A stretch of DNA of 32,409 bases from Lachnospiraceae bacterium (GTDB taxonomy: Bacteria > Bacillota > Clostridia > Lachnospirales > Lachnospiraceae). The number at the start of each line of letters is the position of its first letter. Position 1 is the stretch's first letter. Position numbers and translations under genes: made by a program. Location: NCBI GenBank assembly GCA_016287095.1, contig JAEEVK010000026.1:1-32409 (forward strand), in the 5' to 3' direction. The notes beneath the pieces are model-generated. The model was not told where the DNA came from, searched no databases, and saw only the letters and a list, made by a program, of their open reading frames with translations. Shown here one piece after another: positions 24,621-32,409 of this stretch.

Positions 24621-25031
24621 ATGAGCGCAGCAGCTAACGGTGCAAAACCCAACGAGTTGATAATGAGCATATTCGGAAATGATTATGAGATAAATCATTT
24701 TAACAGTGCCATAGAAAAGTTCACTACTGACAATGGATTTTCTATGAGGTTTACGAGGTATGTGAAACTTGTGTTTGAAGAGGTTGTATCCTTAAACCTT
24801 GTGCCTTATTCCGAGGCTTATTATAATATCTACCCGATTTCCATTGATGCTCTTTATTCTGCAGCAGAGGAAACGGTAAAGATTAACTTCCGTTACAGCG
24901 GTATGGATTATGATCCTATCGAAGGTATTGATGACTTATCTGCAGCGATAGTTAAGAAGATTGCTGAGGATGTTCAGTACAGCTATGTCGATGGAGTTAA
25001 TTATCTCTATGTTTTATTGAAGAAGGAATGA
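24621..25031 (+). CDS. RsbW/HATPase-like small protein, degenerate
   Basis: This 136-residue protein has the outline of an anti-sigma-factor-type HATPase (RsbW/SpoIIAB group). Near residue 45, RYVKLVFEEVVSLNLVP lies where the N-box (E-x-x-x-N) would be. The C-terminal LSAAIVKKIAEDVQYSYVDG resembles the 'GLxLVKxLADDVxYxxxDGxN' end of that fold. The usual DxGxG ATP-binding loop is not recognisable (MDYDPIEGIDD stands in its place), so nucleotide binding is doubtful. ATG 24621 is chosen because AGAAGGAGG lies 7 bases upstream; a frame opening at 24585 lacks such a site and lies in the terminator tail. No sigma factor or antagonist lies next to it. Confidence 0.5.
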   Translation: MSAAANGAKPNELIMSIFGNDYEINHFNSAIEKFTTDNGFSMRFTRYVKLVFEEVVSLNLVPYSEAYYNIYPISIDALYSAAEETVKINFRYSGMDYDPIEGIDDLSAAIVKKIAEDVQYSYVDGVNYLYVLLKKE

Positions 25032-25082
25032 TCCTGAGTTTTGAAACTCGTATTTTTCGCGAGGATGATTTTGAAATTTTGT

Positions 25083-25150
25083 CATTCTGAGCGGAGTGAA
25101 GAACCTTTTAAACTTGATAGGGTTCTTTATTCCGTTCAGAATGCTTTTTT
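25083..25150 (+). repeat. Complete interspersed palindromic element with terminator-like tail (copy C)
   Basis: CATTCTGAGCGGA (25083-25095) pairs with TCCGTTCAGAATG (25131-25143) with one G-T pair, and an inner stem AAGAACC/GGTTCTT (25099-25105, 25121-25127) extends the hairpin. CTTTTTT follows. The left arm is the same as in copies A and B; the changed G-T position and matching inner arms show that pairing is kept although the sequence varies. It can end the transcript of the RsbW-like gene. Confidence 0.8.
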
Positions 25151-25212
25151 ATGCCAAGATAGTACGGAGAGTTATTAAAATTATAGTGGATATTTCTGTG
25201 GGAATATGATAT

Positions 25213-25218
25213 TATAAT
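25213..25218 (+). promoter_or_regulatory. Possible -10 element for the 114-residue protein / lipoprotein pair
   Basis: TATAAT lies 75 bases before ATG 25293. No good -35 hexamer is found at 16-18 bases upstream, so this is tentative. Confidence 0.3.
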
Positions 25219-25292
25219 AAGGTTGAGTTAAAAGATGCTTTAGTATACTATTGTATAACAATATTGAGGCTTTGAAAGGTAAGGTGAGGTAT

Positions 25293-25637
25293 ATGAGATT
25301 TTTCGTCACTGAGGATGAGAGAAAGAGCTCGGGAAGCACCGCATTTATTGAGTTCCAGAAGGGAAAGTGGGACGGAGAATGCTGGCATATAAATTCTATA
25401 TGTATGGATGAGGATGTATTTTATGAGCTGCATCTGCGCAGACTGTTTTCTATGACGCTGCCTCAGTTTGATTATTATGGGATAACCCAGGTTTCCGGAG
25501 CTGATTTTAAGGCTGTGCTTGAGGCATCAAAGAGCTTTGAAGATAATCCCGATGCTGCAGTATGCATGAATGAACTTCAAAGCTGGATCGGAGACGGAGA
25601 GGACGACGAGATACTGTTCACGATTTGTGGGATGTAA
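25293..25637 (+). CDS. Small acidic protein of unknown function (possible immunity protein)
   Basis: The 114-residue protein is not recognised. It is acidic, has no signal or membrane segment, and is rich in aromatic residues (WDGECWHINSICMDEDVFYE), ending WIGDGEDDEILFTICGM. ATG 25293 is chosen because AAGG lies 8 bases upstream; an in-frame TTG at 25251 would add 14 residues. The next gene, a lipoprotein with a toxin-like C-terminus, begins 40 bases later. Small, acidic, cytoplasmic proteins beside toxin genes are often immunity proteins, but no family match supports this here, and immunity genes more often lie downstream of the toxin. Confidence 0.55.
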   Translation: MRFFVTEDERKSSGSTAFIEFQKGKWDGECWHINSICMDEDVFYELHLRRLFSMTLPQFDYYGITQVSGADFKAVLEASKSFEDNPDAAVCMNELQSWIGDGEDDEILFTICGM

Positions 25638-25677
25638 CAGGTAGTGAAAAGATTTCTGTATAAAGGAAGGCGATAAA

Positions 25678-26406
25678 ATGAAGAAGTGTATTAAAATTTT
25701 TCTGATATTTGCTATTAGTATCCTTGCTCTTACGGCTTGTACCGATAAGTCAAAGCAGGACGCTGATAAGCTGACAAGTGATATAGTTGATTATTCTCAG
25801 AATAAGGTTGATGAGACAACGGATAAACTGTCAGATGCTATACAGAATGCATTCAATGATGCTAAGGATTATGTAAAGGAAAATGCCGGAGAAATCTCAG
25901 AGAAGATCGTAGATGGTCTGACAGATATCGCCAAGGACGTTAAGGACGAGGCGGAAGATATCGGTGGTGCTATCAAGGATGACCTTTCGGGAAATGTCCA
26001 GGATGTAATTGATGAAGTAAAAGAAAATATCGGTGACGGTATTGATACCGCTAAGGATGCTATTGATAACGCAAAGGAAGATGTTAAGGATGCAGTAGAT
26101 AACGTAAAGGATACAGTTGATGAAGTAGTTGAATATGTAAAGTACCGTTTCAGAAACTACAAGCTCCTTGACCAGCATTATGAGAAGCATGGTAAAGAGA
26201 TGGGCTTCCCCGACAGAGAAAGCTACGAGCAGGCAGCTTCGGATGTTATAAACAATCCTGAGGCTCTGCATAAGGTTGAAAAAGAAGACGGCGACTATGT
26301 ATATTATGTAGAAGCCACAAATGAATTTGTTATACTTTCAACAGACGGTTATATCAGGACCTATTTCCTGCCCAGCGGTGGCAAGAAGTATTATGACCGC
26401 CAGTGA
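25678..26406 (+). CDS. Lipoprotein with amphipathic helical repeat region and BECR-type RNase toxin-like C-terminus
   Basis: The 242-residue protein begins with a lipoprotein signal (LTAC lipobox, cysteine at about residue 21). Residues of about 28-155 are a run of Asp/Lys/Val repeats (units such as DNVKDTVDEVVEYVK), predicted as long amphipathic helices similar to apolipoprotein or LEA proteins. The last 85 residues differ: YKLLDQHYEKHGKEMGFPDR (with H167, K170, H171), YVEATNEFVILS and DGYIRTYFLPSGG with R227, T228 and Y229. This spacing of a His-rich start, a 'Y-x-x-x-T-N-E-F' strand and 'G-x-I-x-T-x-F-x-P' is what I know from BECR-fold (barnase/EndoU/colicin/RelE) toxin tips of CdiA and LXG proteins. 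Ribonuclease activity is an inference. A GGAAGG site precedes the ATG. Confidence 0.6.
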   Translation: MKKCIKIFLIFAISILALTACTDKSKQDADKLTSDIVDYSQNKVDETTDKLSDAIQNAFNDAKDYVKENAGEISEKIVDGLTDIAKDVKDEAEDIGGAIKDDLSGNVQDVIDEVKENIGDGIDTAKDAIDNAKEDVKDAVDNVKDTVDEVVEYVKYRFRNYKLLDQHYEKHGKEMGFPDRESYEQAASDVINNPEALHKVEKEDGDYVYYVEATNEFVILSTDGYIRTYFLPSGGKKYYDRQ

Positions 26407-26442
26407 TCAGAAACGATAAATAAGATTTAAGAGGATTATATA

Positions 26443-29400
26443 ATGGATAGAATCGAGACCTTGTTCAACGATAATTGGGAGTTTCAGGTTGTAAAACCCG
26501 GAGATACGTTTAAAGAGGATGGTTTTACATCTGTGAATCTGCCTCATGACTGGCTTATATATGACTGTGAAAATCTGTATGCAGACGGTACAGGGTATTA
26601 TAAGAAGTCATTTACTTTAGATAAAAAGGCCGGTAGGAAGTATTACATCAACTTTGATGGAGTATACATGGACTCTACCGTGTATGTAAACGGAAAAGAG
26701 GCAGGAGTAAACAGATACGGGTATTCTGCCTTTGAATTGGATATTACCGATTTATTGGTTAGCGGTGAAAATGAGATAAAGGTAGAAATCAGGCATAAGT
26801 CTCCCAACACCCGTTGGTACAGCGGTGCCGGAATATTCAGGGATGTGACCTTTATAGAGGTAAATGATGTACATATCGCAAGTTCGGGTGTGTATGTTTT
26901 TACAGAGCTTTTATCAAAAGACGGTGTAAACGGAGACAGAGGCAGATGGAGAGTGACTGCCGACGTTGAAGTTGAAGGTGTTGATGATAACACTAAAAAG
27001 GACATTGATTTCGATTTTGAGATAATCCATAAAGCTGTAAGCAGTAAAGCTAAAGAGTGTATATGCAGGAATGTTGATTTTGCGGACATCCCTGTATATT
27101 ACTATGCTGAAAATGAAGCAAACCCGGATGAAGGAACTCAAAAAGTATTTTATTCTCTTAAGGGATCAACTCCTTATGGACTTTTGGTAAATGATGAGTA
27201 CGGTACGTATGCCGTATTCAAAAACGAGTTTGTTATAGAAAACGGCAGGGTTTGGGATATTACATCGCCTGAAACCTATGAGATAAAGGTCATTTTAAAG
27301 TATAAGGGTGAGACGGTAGACACATATACTACCGGCTTTGGTCTCAGAACTATAGAATATACTACGGATGACGGATTTTTCCTTAACGGAAGACATGTAA
27401 AGATAAACGGTGTCTGTGAGCATCACGATTTTGGGCTGTTTGGAGCAGCGTTCAATGCCGATGCCATGAGGCGTAAGTTTACAACACTTAAAACAATGGG
27501 TGTAAATGCTGTCAGAACTTCCCACAATATGCCTGCGAAAAAACTTATGGATCTCGCAGATGAAATGGGTATCATGATAGACTCCGAAGCATTTGACATG
27601 TGGCGCAGGCCTAAGACCGAGTTTGATTATGCCCGATTCTTTGAGGATAACTATAAAAAAGATATAAGGTCATGGGTAAGACGTGACAGGAATCATCCTG
27701 CGGTTATCATGTGGTCCATCGGTAATGAGATATATGACTGCCATGCGGATGATACAGCCCCCGCATTGACTGCGGACATGAAGAAGACTGTTGAAACCTA
27801 TGATTATGAGATAAATGCCCCTGCCACTCATGCATCCAACTTTATGGGATGGGCAGGAGCGAGAAATTGTGCCGATGTTTTAAAAATGGCAGGATATAAT
27901 TACGGTGAAAGACTCTATGATGAGCAGCACAAGGATCATCCTGACTGGAAGATTTACGGCAGTGAGACCTGTTCTACGGTACAGAGCCGTGGTATTTACC
28001 ATTTTCCGTTATCGGCATCAGTGATGTGTGATGATGATGAACAGTGTTCATCGCTTGGAAACTGTACCACCAGCTGGGGTGCTCCGAGCACAGAGTATGT
28101 TATCACCATGGACAGGGACAGAAAGTACAGCCAGGGTCAGTTCCTCTGGACAGGCTTTGATTATATCGGTGAGCCCACTCCTTATCACACAAAGAATTCA
28201 TATTTCGGTCAGATAGATACTGCGGGGTTCCCCAAGGATACTTTCTATCTGTTTAAGAGCAGCTGGACCGATCCGAAAAAGGTGCCTTTTGTACATATAT
28301 TCCCTTATTGGGACTTCAATGACGGACAGATCATTGATGTGAGGACAGCTACAAACTGTGACAGTGTAGAGCTGTATTTCAAGGCTGATGATTCTGATTG
28401 TTCCGCAGAAAGTACCGATAAATACGATATTCAAGGATATACTCTCATAGGAAAAGAGAGCCTCGATCATGTTCACGGTAATGTTGTAGCTCCTGCCTGG
28501 AGCCTGCCTTACAGAAAAGGTACATTGAAGGCGATTGCTTATCTTGACGGAAATGCAGTGGTCTCAGAAGTAGTAAAATCCTTTGGAGATGCTGTGGCGT
28601 TGTCTATCAGGGAAAACTTCAGGGATGGAGATACTGTCTTTTTGGAGATAAATGCTGTGGATGCTGCCGGAGTGACGGTAGAAAATGCTGCATCACGTGT
28701 TAAGGTGAGTGTAACCGGTGCGGGAGAGCTTGCAGGCCTGGATAACGGTGACAGCACAGATAATGAGAATTATAAATGTGACTGCAGACGACTTTTTTCG
28801 GGTAAGCTTTTAGCTGCTGTTTCAACCAAGGGTAAGAAGGGTGAATTAAAGGTTACAGCTTCATCTATTGGGTTAAAGCCGGCAGAGTATACCTGTGATA
28901 TTATACATCCTTTCGAAAACAATAAATTATCAAATGAAAAAACAATAACCGGATATACTGACAGGTTCTTTGAGAAAAACATAAAAGAAGCTAATAATTC
29001 AGATGAAAGACAAAAAGAAATACCCATCAGGAATATAAAGCTTGAAATAACGGACGGAGATCAGTTTGACCGTACATTTAATAAGGAACACAAGGAGATA
29101 ACAGTAAAGGCTGAAATCTGTCCTAAGGATGCTACATATTCCGATATTAAATGGATCGCAGTTAACGAAAAGGCAGTACAGACCAATATTGTGTCAGTTG
29201 AACCGTTTGAAACAGAGGAAGGTCACTTTGCAAAGCTTACAGCGAAGGGTGACGGGGAGTTTAGATTAAGAGCCCTGGCATACAACGGCGAGAGAGTGGC
29301 AAAGGTCATATCGGTACTTGAGTTTAGGGCAACAGGACTCGGTAAGGCGTTCATCAATCCCTATGAATTTGTATCGGGTTCACTGTATACGGATTCAATG

Positions 29401-30111
29401 GGCGAGATAGGTAACGGTAACGAAAAGGGTATCGCTACACCTCGTGGAGCTGATTCTTATTTCGGTTTTGAAAACATCGATTTCGGTGAGATAGGCTCGG
29501 ATGAGATAACGATACCTATATTTACACTGAATGACGCGGAATATAAGCTTGGCATCTGGGAGGGTATACCCGGAGCACCGGGCAGCACATTGCTTTGTGA
29601 TGGCAGATACTCCAAGAAGACGATCTGGAACGTTTATCAGCCCGAAACCTATAAGCTGTGCAAAAAGCTTAAGGGTTTAACAAGCATTTACTTCACCGCC
29701 GATGATAAGTATCATTTCAAGGGATTTACCTTTAAGGAGCCGGATAAGGCGTATGAACAGCTGTACCTGAACCAGAACAGCAGGATATACGGAGATACAT
29801 TTACTCTGGACGGTGAGTGCATTACCGGTATCGGAAACAATGTAACCATAGAGTTTGACGGGATGAATTTCGAAGATACTCCCGCGAATAAGCTGGTTAT
29901 CTGTGGCAGGTCCAAGCTTGCCAATAACTCGATACACTTGAAATTTGACGGTGATGAAGGCACCAAAACAGAGCTTTTGGAGTTCGCAGGCTCTGATGAA
30001 TATATCGAGAGAACATTCGAGATTAACGGAGCAAAGGGAAATAATACTGTAGGTTTTGTATTCCTGCCCGGATGTGATTTTGATTTCAAGTATTTCAAAT
30101 TTTTAAAATAA
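26443..30111 (+). CDS. GH2 beta-galactosidase-like glycoside hydrolase, multidomain
   Basis: The 1222-residue enzyme has the GH2 order: sugar-binding jelly roll (about 1-140), Ig-like domain (about 150-305) and TIM barrel (about 310-610). MWSIGNEIYDC carries the acid/base E429 and YGSETCS the probable nucleophile E508. A DUF4982-type domain follows at about 620-700 (VHIFPYWDFNDGQIIDVRTA), then further Ig-like and carbohydrate-binding-like domains to the end, the last two resembling CBM6 repeats. No signal peptide is present, so it should act in the cytoplasm on imported oligosaccharides, although CBM-like domains are unusual there. DUF4982 members are beta-galactosidases, and the exact substrate cannot be read from sequence. 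AAGAGGA precedes the ATG. No sugar transporter is visible nearby. Confidence 0.85.
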   Translation: MDRIETLFNDNWEFQVVKPGDTFKEDGFTSVNLPHDWLIYDCENLYADGTGYYKKSFTLDKKAGRKYYINFDGVYMDSTVYVNGKEAGVNRYGYSAFELDITDLLVSGENEIKVEIRHKSPNTRWYSGAGIFRDVTFIEVNDVHIASSGVYVFTELLSKDGVNGDRGRWRVTADVEVEGVDDNTKKDIDFDFEIIHKAVSSKAKECICRNVDFADIPVYYYAENEANPDEGTQKVFYSLKGSTPYGLLVNDEYGTYAVFKNEFVIENGRVWDITSPETYEIKVILKYKGETVDTYTTGFGLRTIEYTTDDGFFLNGRHVKINGVCEHHDFGLFGAAFNADAMRRKFTTLKTMGVNAVRTSHNMPAKKLMDLADEMGIMIDSEAFDMWRRPKTEFDYARFFEDNYKKDIRSWVRRDRNHPAVIMWSIGNEIYDCHADDTAPALTADMKKTVETYDYEINAPATHASNFMGWAGARNCADVLKMAGYNYGERLYDEQHKDHPDWKIYGSETCSTVQSRGIYHFPLSASVMCDDDEQCSSLGNCTTSWGAPSTEYVITMDRDRKYSQGQFLWTGFDYIGEPTPYHTKNSYFGQIDTAGFPKDTFYLFKSSWTDPKKVPFVHIFPYWDFNDGQIIDVRTATNCDSVELYFKADDSDCSAESTDKYDIQGYTLIGKESLDHVHGNVVAPAWSLPYRKGTLKAIAYLDGNAVVSEVVKSFGDAVALSIRENFRDGDTVFLEINAVDAAGVTVENAASRVKVSVTGAGELAGLDNGDSTDNENYKCDCRRLFSGKLLAAVSTKGKKGELKVTASSIGLKPAEYTCDIIHPFENNKLSNEKTITGYTDRFFEKNIKEANNSDERQKEIPIRNIKLEITDGDQFDRTFNKEHKEITVKAEICPKDATYSDIKWIAVNEKAVQTNIVSVEPFETEEGHFAKLTAKGDGEFRLRALAYNGERVAKVISVLEFRATGLGKAFINPYEFVSGSLYTDSMGEIGNGNEKGIATPRGADSYFGFENIDFGEIGSDEITIPIFTLNDAEYKLGIWEGIPGAPGSTLLCDGRYSKKTIWNVYQPETYKLCKKLKGLTSIYFTADDKYHFKGFTFKEPDKAYEQLYLNQNSRIYGDTFTLDGECITGIGNNVTIEFDGMNFEDTPANKLVICGRSKLANNSIHLKFDGDEGTKTELLEFAGSDEYIERTFEINGAKGNNTVGFVFLPGCDFDFKYFKFLK

Positions 30112-30126
30112 ATAGAGGTATATAAT

Positions 30127-30990
30127 ATGTTAAATTTTTACTTACCTGATTTTTATAATAATGCAGTTTTGATCAATTTCCTGGATGATCTTATGAAGCA
30201 TGCGCCTCAGTGGTTTTACGATGATGTAAGAATTGGTGCGGTTTACGGCTGTTTCCCCGGTGCTATATGGAATGGTGGCAGAGTGGTATGGGGCATAGAG
30301 CATCGTGAGACCATCGCCAAGATGATAAAGCAGTACAATGACAGGGGTATCGCTGTAAGATATACCTTTACAAACCCTTTGATCGAGGAAAAGCATGTAA
30401 ATGACCTTTACTGCAATATGCTCCTTGAACTTGCCGATAACGGTATGAACGAAGTAATCGTAAATACACAGGCTCTAGAGGACTATGTGAGGGCTAAGTA
30501 TCCGAGCTTTAAGCTTATATCATCTACCACAAAGTGTCTGGAAAATCTTGATGCCATCAGGGCAGAGCTTAATAAGGACTATTATCTTGTGGTTACGGAT
30601 TCATCACTCAATAATACCGATGAACTGTTTTCACTTGAACCAAAGGATAAGATAGAAGTACTGGTTAATCATTACTGTCAGGACCATTGTCCGAGACGCC
30701 AGGCACATTATAATGCCATAGGACATGCTCAGCTTGAGTTTACAAATCTCAATTTCCCTGAGTGTAAGTTTACATCCAGATCGTTTTATGGTATTATGGA
30801 AAACCGTTCCTTTATATCAACGGATCTGCTTTTTGGAAAATATAAAGAGGCAGGCTTTAAACATTTTAAGGTGGACGGACGTGCACACGCAGTAAGAAAC
30901 GTAGTTGACAGTTTCATATACTATCTTGCAAAGCCTGAATTCAGAGACAGGGTACGTTTATATATTTACCAGCAGGTTTATCAGATTTAG
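30127..30990 (+). CDS. Uncharacterised protein with U32-peptidase-like cysteine cluster
   Basis: The 287-residue cytoplasmic protein is not firmly recognised. VNHYCQDHCPRRQAHYN at about residues 177-193 and a later FPECKF resemble the cysteine pattern of U32-family (collagenase-like/prephenate-hydroxylase-type) proteins, which bind an iron-sulfur cluster or zinc. The N-terminal part (DDVRIGAVYGCFPGAIWNGG, and RGIAVRYTFTNPLIEE) fits a TIM-barrel start. It lacks the usual U32 signature downstream of the cluster, so a distinct relative is possible. It begins 15 bases after the GH2 stop with a GAGGTATAT site and ends 21 bases before the potA-like gene, so the three may be cotranscribed. Confidence 0.4.
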   Translation: MLNFYLPDFYNNAVLINFLDDLMKHAPQWFYDDVRIGAVYGCFPGAIWNGGRVVWGIEHRETIAKMIKQYNDRGIAVRYTFTNPLIEEKHVNDLYCNMLLELADNGMNEVIVNTQALEDYVRAKYPSFKLISSTTKCLENLDAIRAELNKDYYLVVTDSSLNNTDELFSLEPKDKIEVLVNHYCQDHCPRRQAHYNAIGHAQLEFTNLNFPECKFTSRSFYGIMENRSFISTDLLFGKYKEAGFKHFKVDGRAHAVRNVVDSFIYYLAKPEFRDRVRLYIYQQVYQI

Positions 30991-31011
30991 TATAATTAGG
31001 AGAAAAAAGAA

Positions 31012-32409
31012 ATGAAAAAACTCGTTCAGTTTAGGAATATAGTGAAATCCTTTGACGGACAGGTAATCCTAAAGGGTATCAATCTGGACATTTATGAAAA
31101 TGAATTTGTAACTCTTTTAGGTCCTTCGGGATGCGGAAAGACCACTCTGCTCAGGATCCTTGCGGGTTTTTTGGAGCCTGATGAGGGCAGTGTGGTGTTT
31201 GACGGAGAGGATATCACTAATTTGCCTCCTTATAAGAGAGATCTGAATACTGTATTCCAGAAATATGCTCTTTTCCCTCATATGAATGTGTTCGATAATG
31301 TGGCATTTGGCCTGAAGATAAAGAAAGAGCCAAAGGATATCATAGAGCAGAAGGTTACACGTATGCTTAAGCTTGTTGGCCTTGATGAGTACGGAAAACG
31401 TGGTATAAACGAGATGTCCGGCGGTCAGCAGCAGCGTGTGGCTATAGCGAGAGCATTGGTAAATGAGCCCGGAGTACTTTTGCTGGACGAGCCGTTGAGC
31501 GCCCTTGATGCAAAGCTCCGTAAGGAGATGCAGAGAGAGTTGAAAAAGATACAGAAGGAAGTAGGTATTACCTTCATTTTCGTTACACATGACCAGGAAG
31601 AAGCGCTTACCATGTCCGACAAGATCGTGGTAATGAAGGAAGGCGAGATACAGCAGATCGGTTCACCTACGGACATTTACAATGAACCTGCAAACCGTTA
31701 CGTAGCAAACTTTATCGGCGCCAGCAATATCGTGGACGGTACCATGCTTGATGACTGCAAGGTCATGTTTGCTGATAAGGTATTTGACTGTGTTGATAAG
31801 GGCTTTGGTAAGAAGGAGCCTGTTGATGTAGTAATCCGTCCCGAGGACCTTGACATAGTGGATGAAAAAGCCGGAAAGCTTAAGGGTATCGTAAAGTCAG
31901 TACTGTTTAAGGGCATCCATTATGAGACGGTTGTTGAGACAAAGGCAGGCACCTCTATTCAGGTTAAGATGTTTGTATCCGATGACAAGCCTGTGGTTAA
32001 TGAAGAGGCGGGAGAGATGATGTCAGCCAATGATTTCTATCTTGATGCCGATGACGTAGAGAATATCACTGATGCCTATATCATTGACCGTGCCGATGCT
32101 CAGGCATGGAATCCGGAGACCGGTGAACGTATTTCAATCATCAGGGTTGAGCATGATATACAGAAGGAAAACGGTACATACCCCGTTTCATTCTTTACTG
32201 CAGCAGGTACATGCGTAAGTGCAGAGATGATCGTTGAGGACATTAACAGGGCGGTTGATAACGAGTACGGCGAGGAAATCTACGCGGTTAATTTCTTTAA
32301 AAACGTGGATGAAATACAGGAAAGTATGGTACTCGATACCGATCTTAAGATCTGGGCGAATGCACTTGCATATGACTTAGAGGACGGCAGCTCGGTTGAG
32401 ATAACCGAT
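31012..32409 (+). CDS. potA: Spermidine/putrescine-type ABC transporter ATPase PotA, extended, partial at the window edge
   Basis: An open frame starts at ATG 31012 with a TAGGAGA site and runs off the right edge after 466 codons. The N-terminal 235 residues are a standard ABC ATPase with [11 protein letters not shown], the signature [27 protein letters not shown] and [19 protein letters not shown]-type regulatory region begins near residue 240 ([29 protein letters not shown]). A typical PotA ends at about 350-370 residues; this one continues with an insert of 100 or more residues (about 330-450) resembling a beta-sandwich before what looks like the last TOBE strand. The family energises polyamine uptake, and the permease genes are expected to follow outside the window. 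Confidence 0.85.
   Translation, partial: MKKLVQFRNIVKSFDGQVILKGINLDIYENEFVTLLGPSGCGKTTLLRILAGFLEPDEGSVVFDGEDITNLPPYKRDLNTVFQKYALFPHMNVFDNVAFGLKIKKEPKDIIEQKVTRMLKLVGLDEYGKRGINEMSGGQQQRVAIARALVNEPGVLLLDEPLSALDAKLRKEMQRELKKIQKEVGITFIFVTHDQEEALTMSDKIVVMKEGEIQQIGSPTDIYNEPANRYVANFIGASNIVDGTMLDDCKVMFADKVFDCVDKGFGKKEPVDVVIRPEDLDIVDEKAGKLKGIVKSVLFKGIHYETVVETKAGTSIQVKMFVSDDKPVVNEEAGEMMSANDFYLDADDVENITDAYIIDRADAQAWNPETGERISIIRVEHDIQKENGTYPVSFFTAAGTCVSAEMIVEDINRAVDNEYGEEIYAVNFFKNVDEIQESMVLDTDLKIWANALAYDLEDGSSVEITD

Overview
The window reads as a chromosomal segment of a low-to-moderate GC Gram-positive anaerobe of the Clostridia, most likely a Lachnospiraceae member (Butyrivibrio/Roseburia-like). This is inferred from AGGAGG-type ribosome binding sites, consensus sigma-A promoters, lipoproteins with T/E/P-rich linkers, SpoIID- and GerMN-type proteins, and a rumen/gut-style GH2 enzyme. 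No phage, insertion sequence, CRISPR array or rRNA is visible. Almost all genes lie on the plus strand; proA is the only clear minus-strand gene.

Layout. 1-6.6 kb: the end of an Ig-like repeat protein, a secreted VanX-type M15 dipeptidase with a fibronectin-like domain, a T/E/P-rich lipoprotein, a DUF3783 protein, queA, a P-loop kinase-like protein and a SpoIID/LytB-type cell wall protein. 6.6-9.8 kb: a zinc-ribbon membrane protein, a small unit encoding a 37-residue hydrophobic peptide with its own promoter and terminator-like hairpin, and a fused HTH-cupin-acyl-CoA ligase. 10-14 kb: a large acidic lipoprotein, a DUF937 protein and a cytoplasmic GH26-like hydrolase. 14-15.3 kb: proA on the minus strand, with a shared-orientation hairpin terminator. 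15.4-21.7 kb: a tight gene string of ComEA-like protein, response regulator, histidine kinase, GerMN lipoprotein and ComEC, which places a two-component system between two DNA-uptake genes. 21.8-24.5 kb: pssA and psd (phosphatidylethanolamine synthesis), holA and tRNA-Ser(CGA). 24.6-26.4 kb: a degenerate RsbW-like protein, a small acidic unknown protein and a lipoprotein whose C-terminus looks like a BECR-fold ribonuclease toxin. 26.4-32.4 kb: a large cytoplasmic GH2 enzyme, a protein with a U32-like cysteine cluster, and a PotA-type ABC ATPase that runs off the edge.

The most interesting candidates are (1) the possible lipoprotein toxin with a small acidic upstream neighbour as possible immunity protein, (2) the HTH-cupin-ligase fusion together with the small membrane peptide unit before it, (3) the two-component system embedded in the competence gene string, and (4) three copies of an interspersed palindromic element (about 60-70 bases) that in two places acts like a terminator and in the third abuts a start codon. 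All functional statements come from reading the sequence without database searches.
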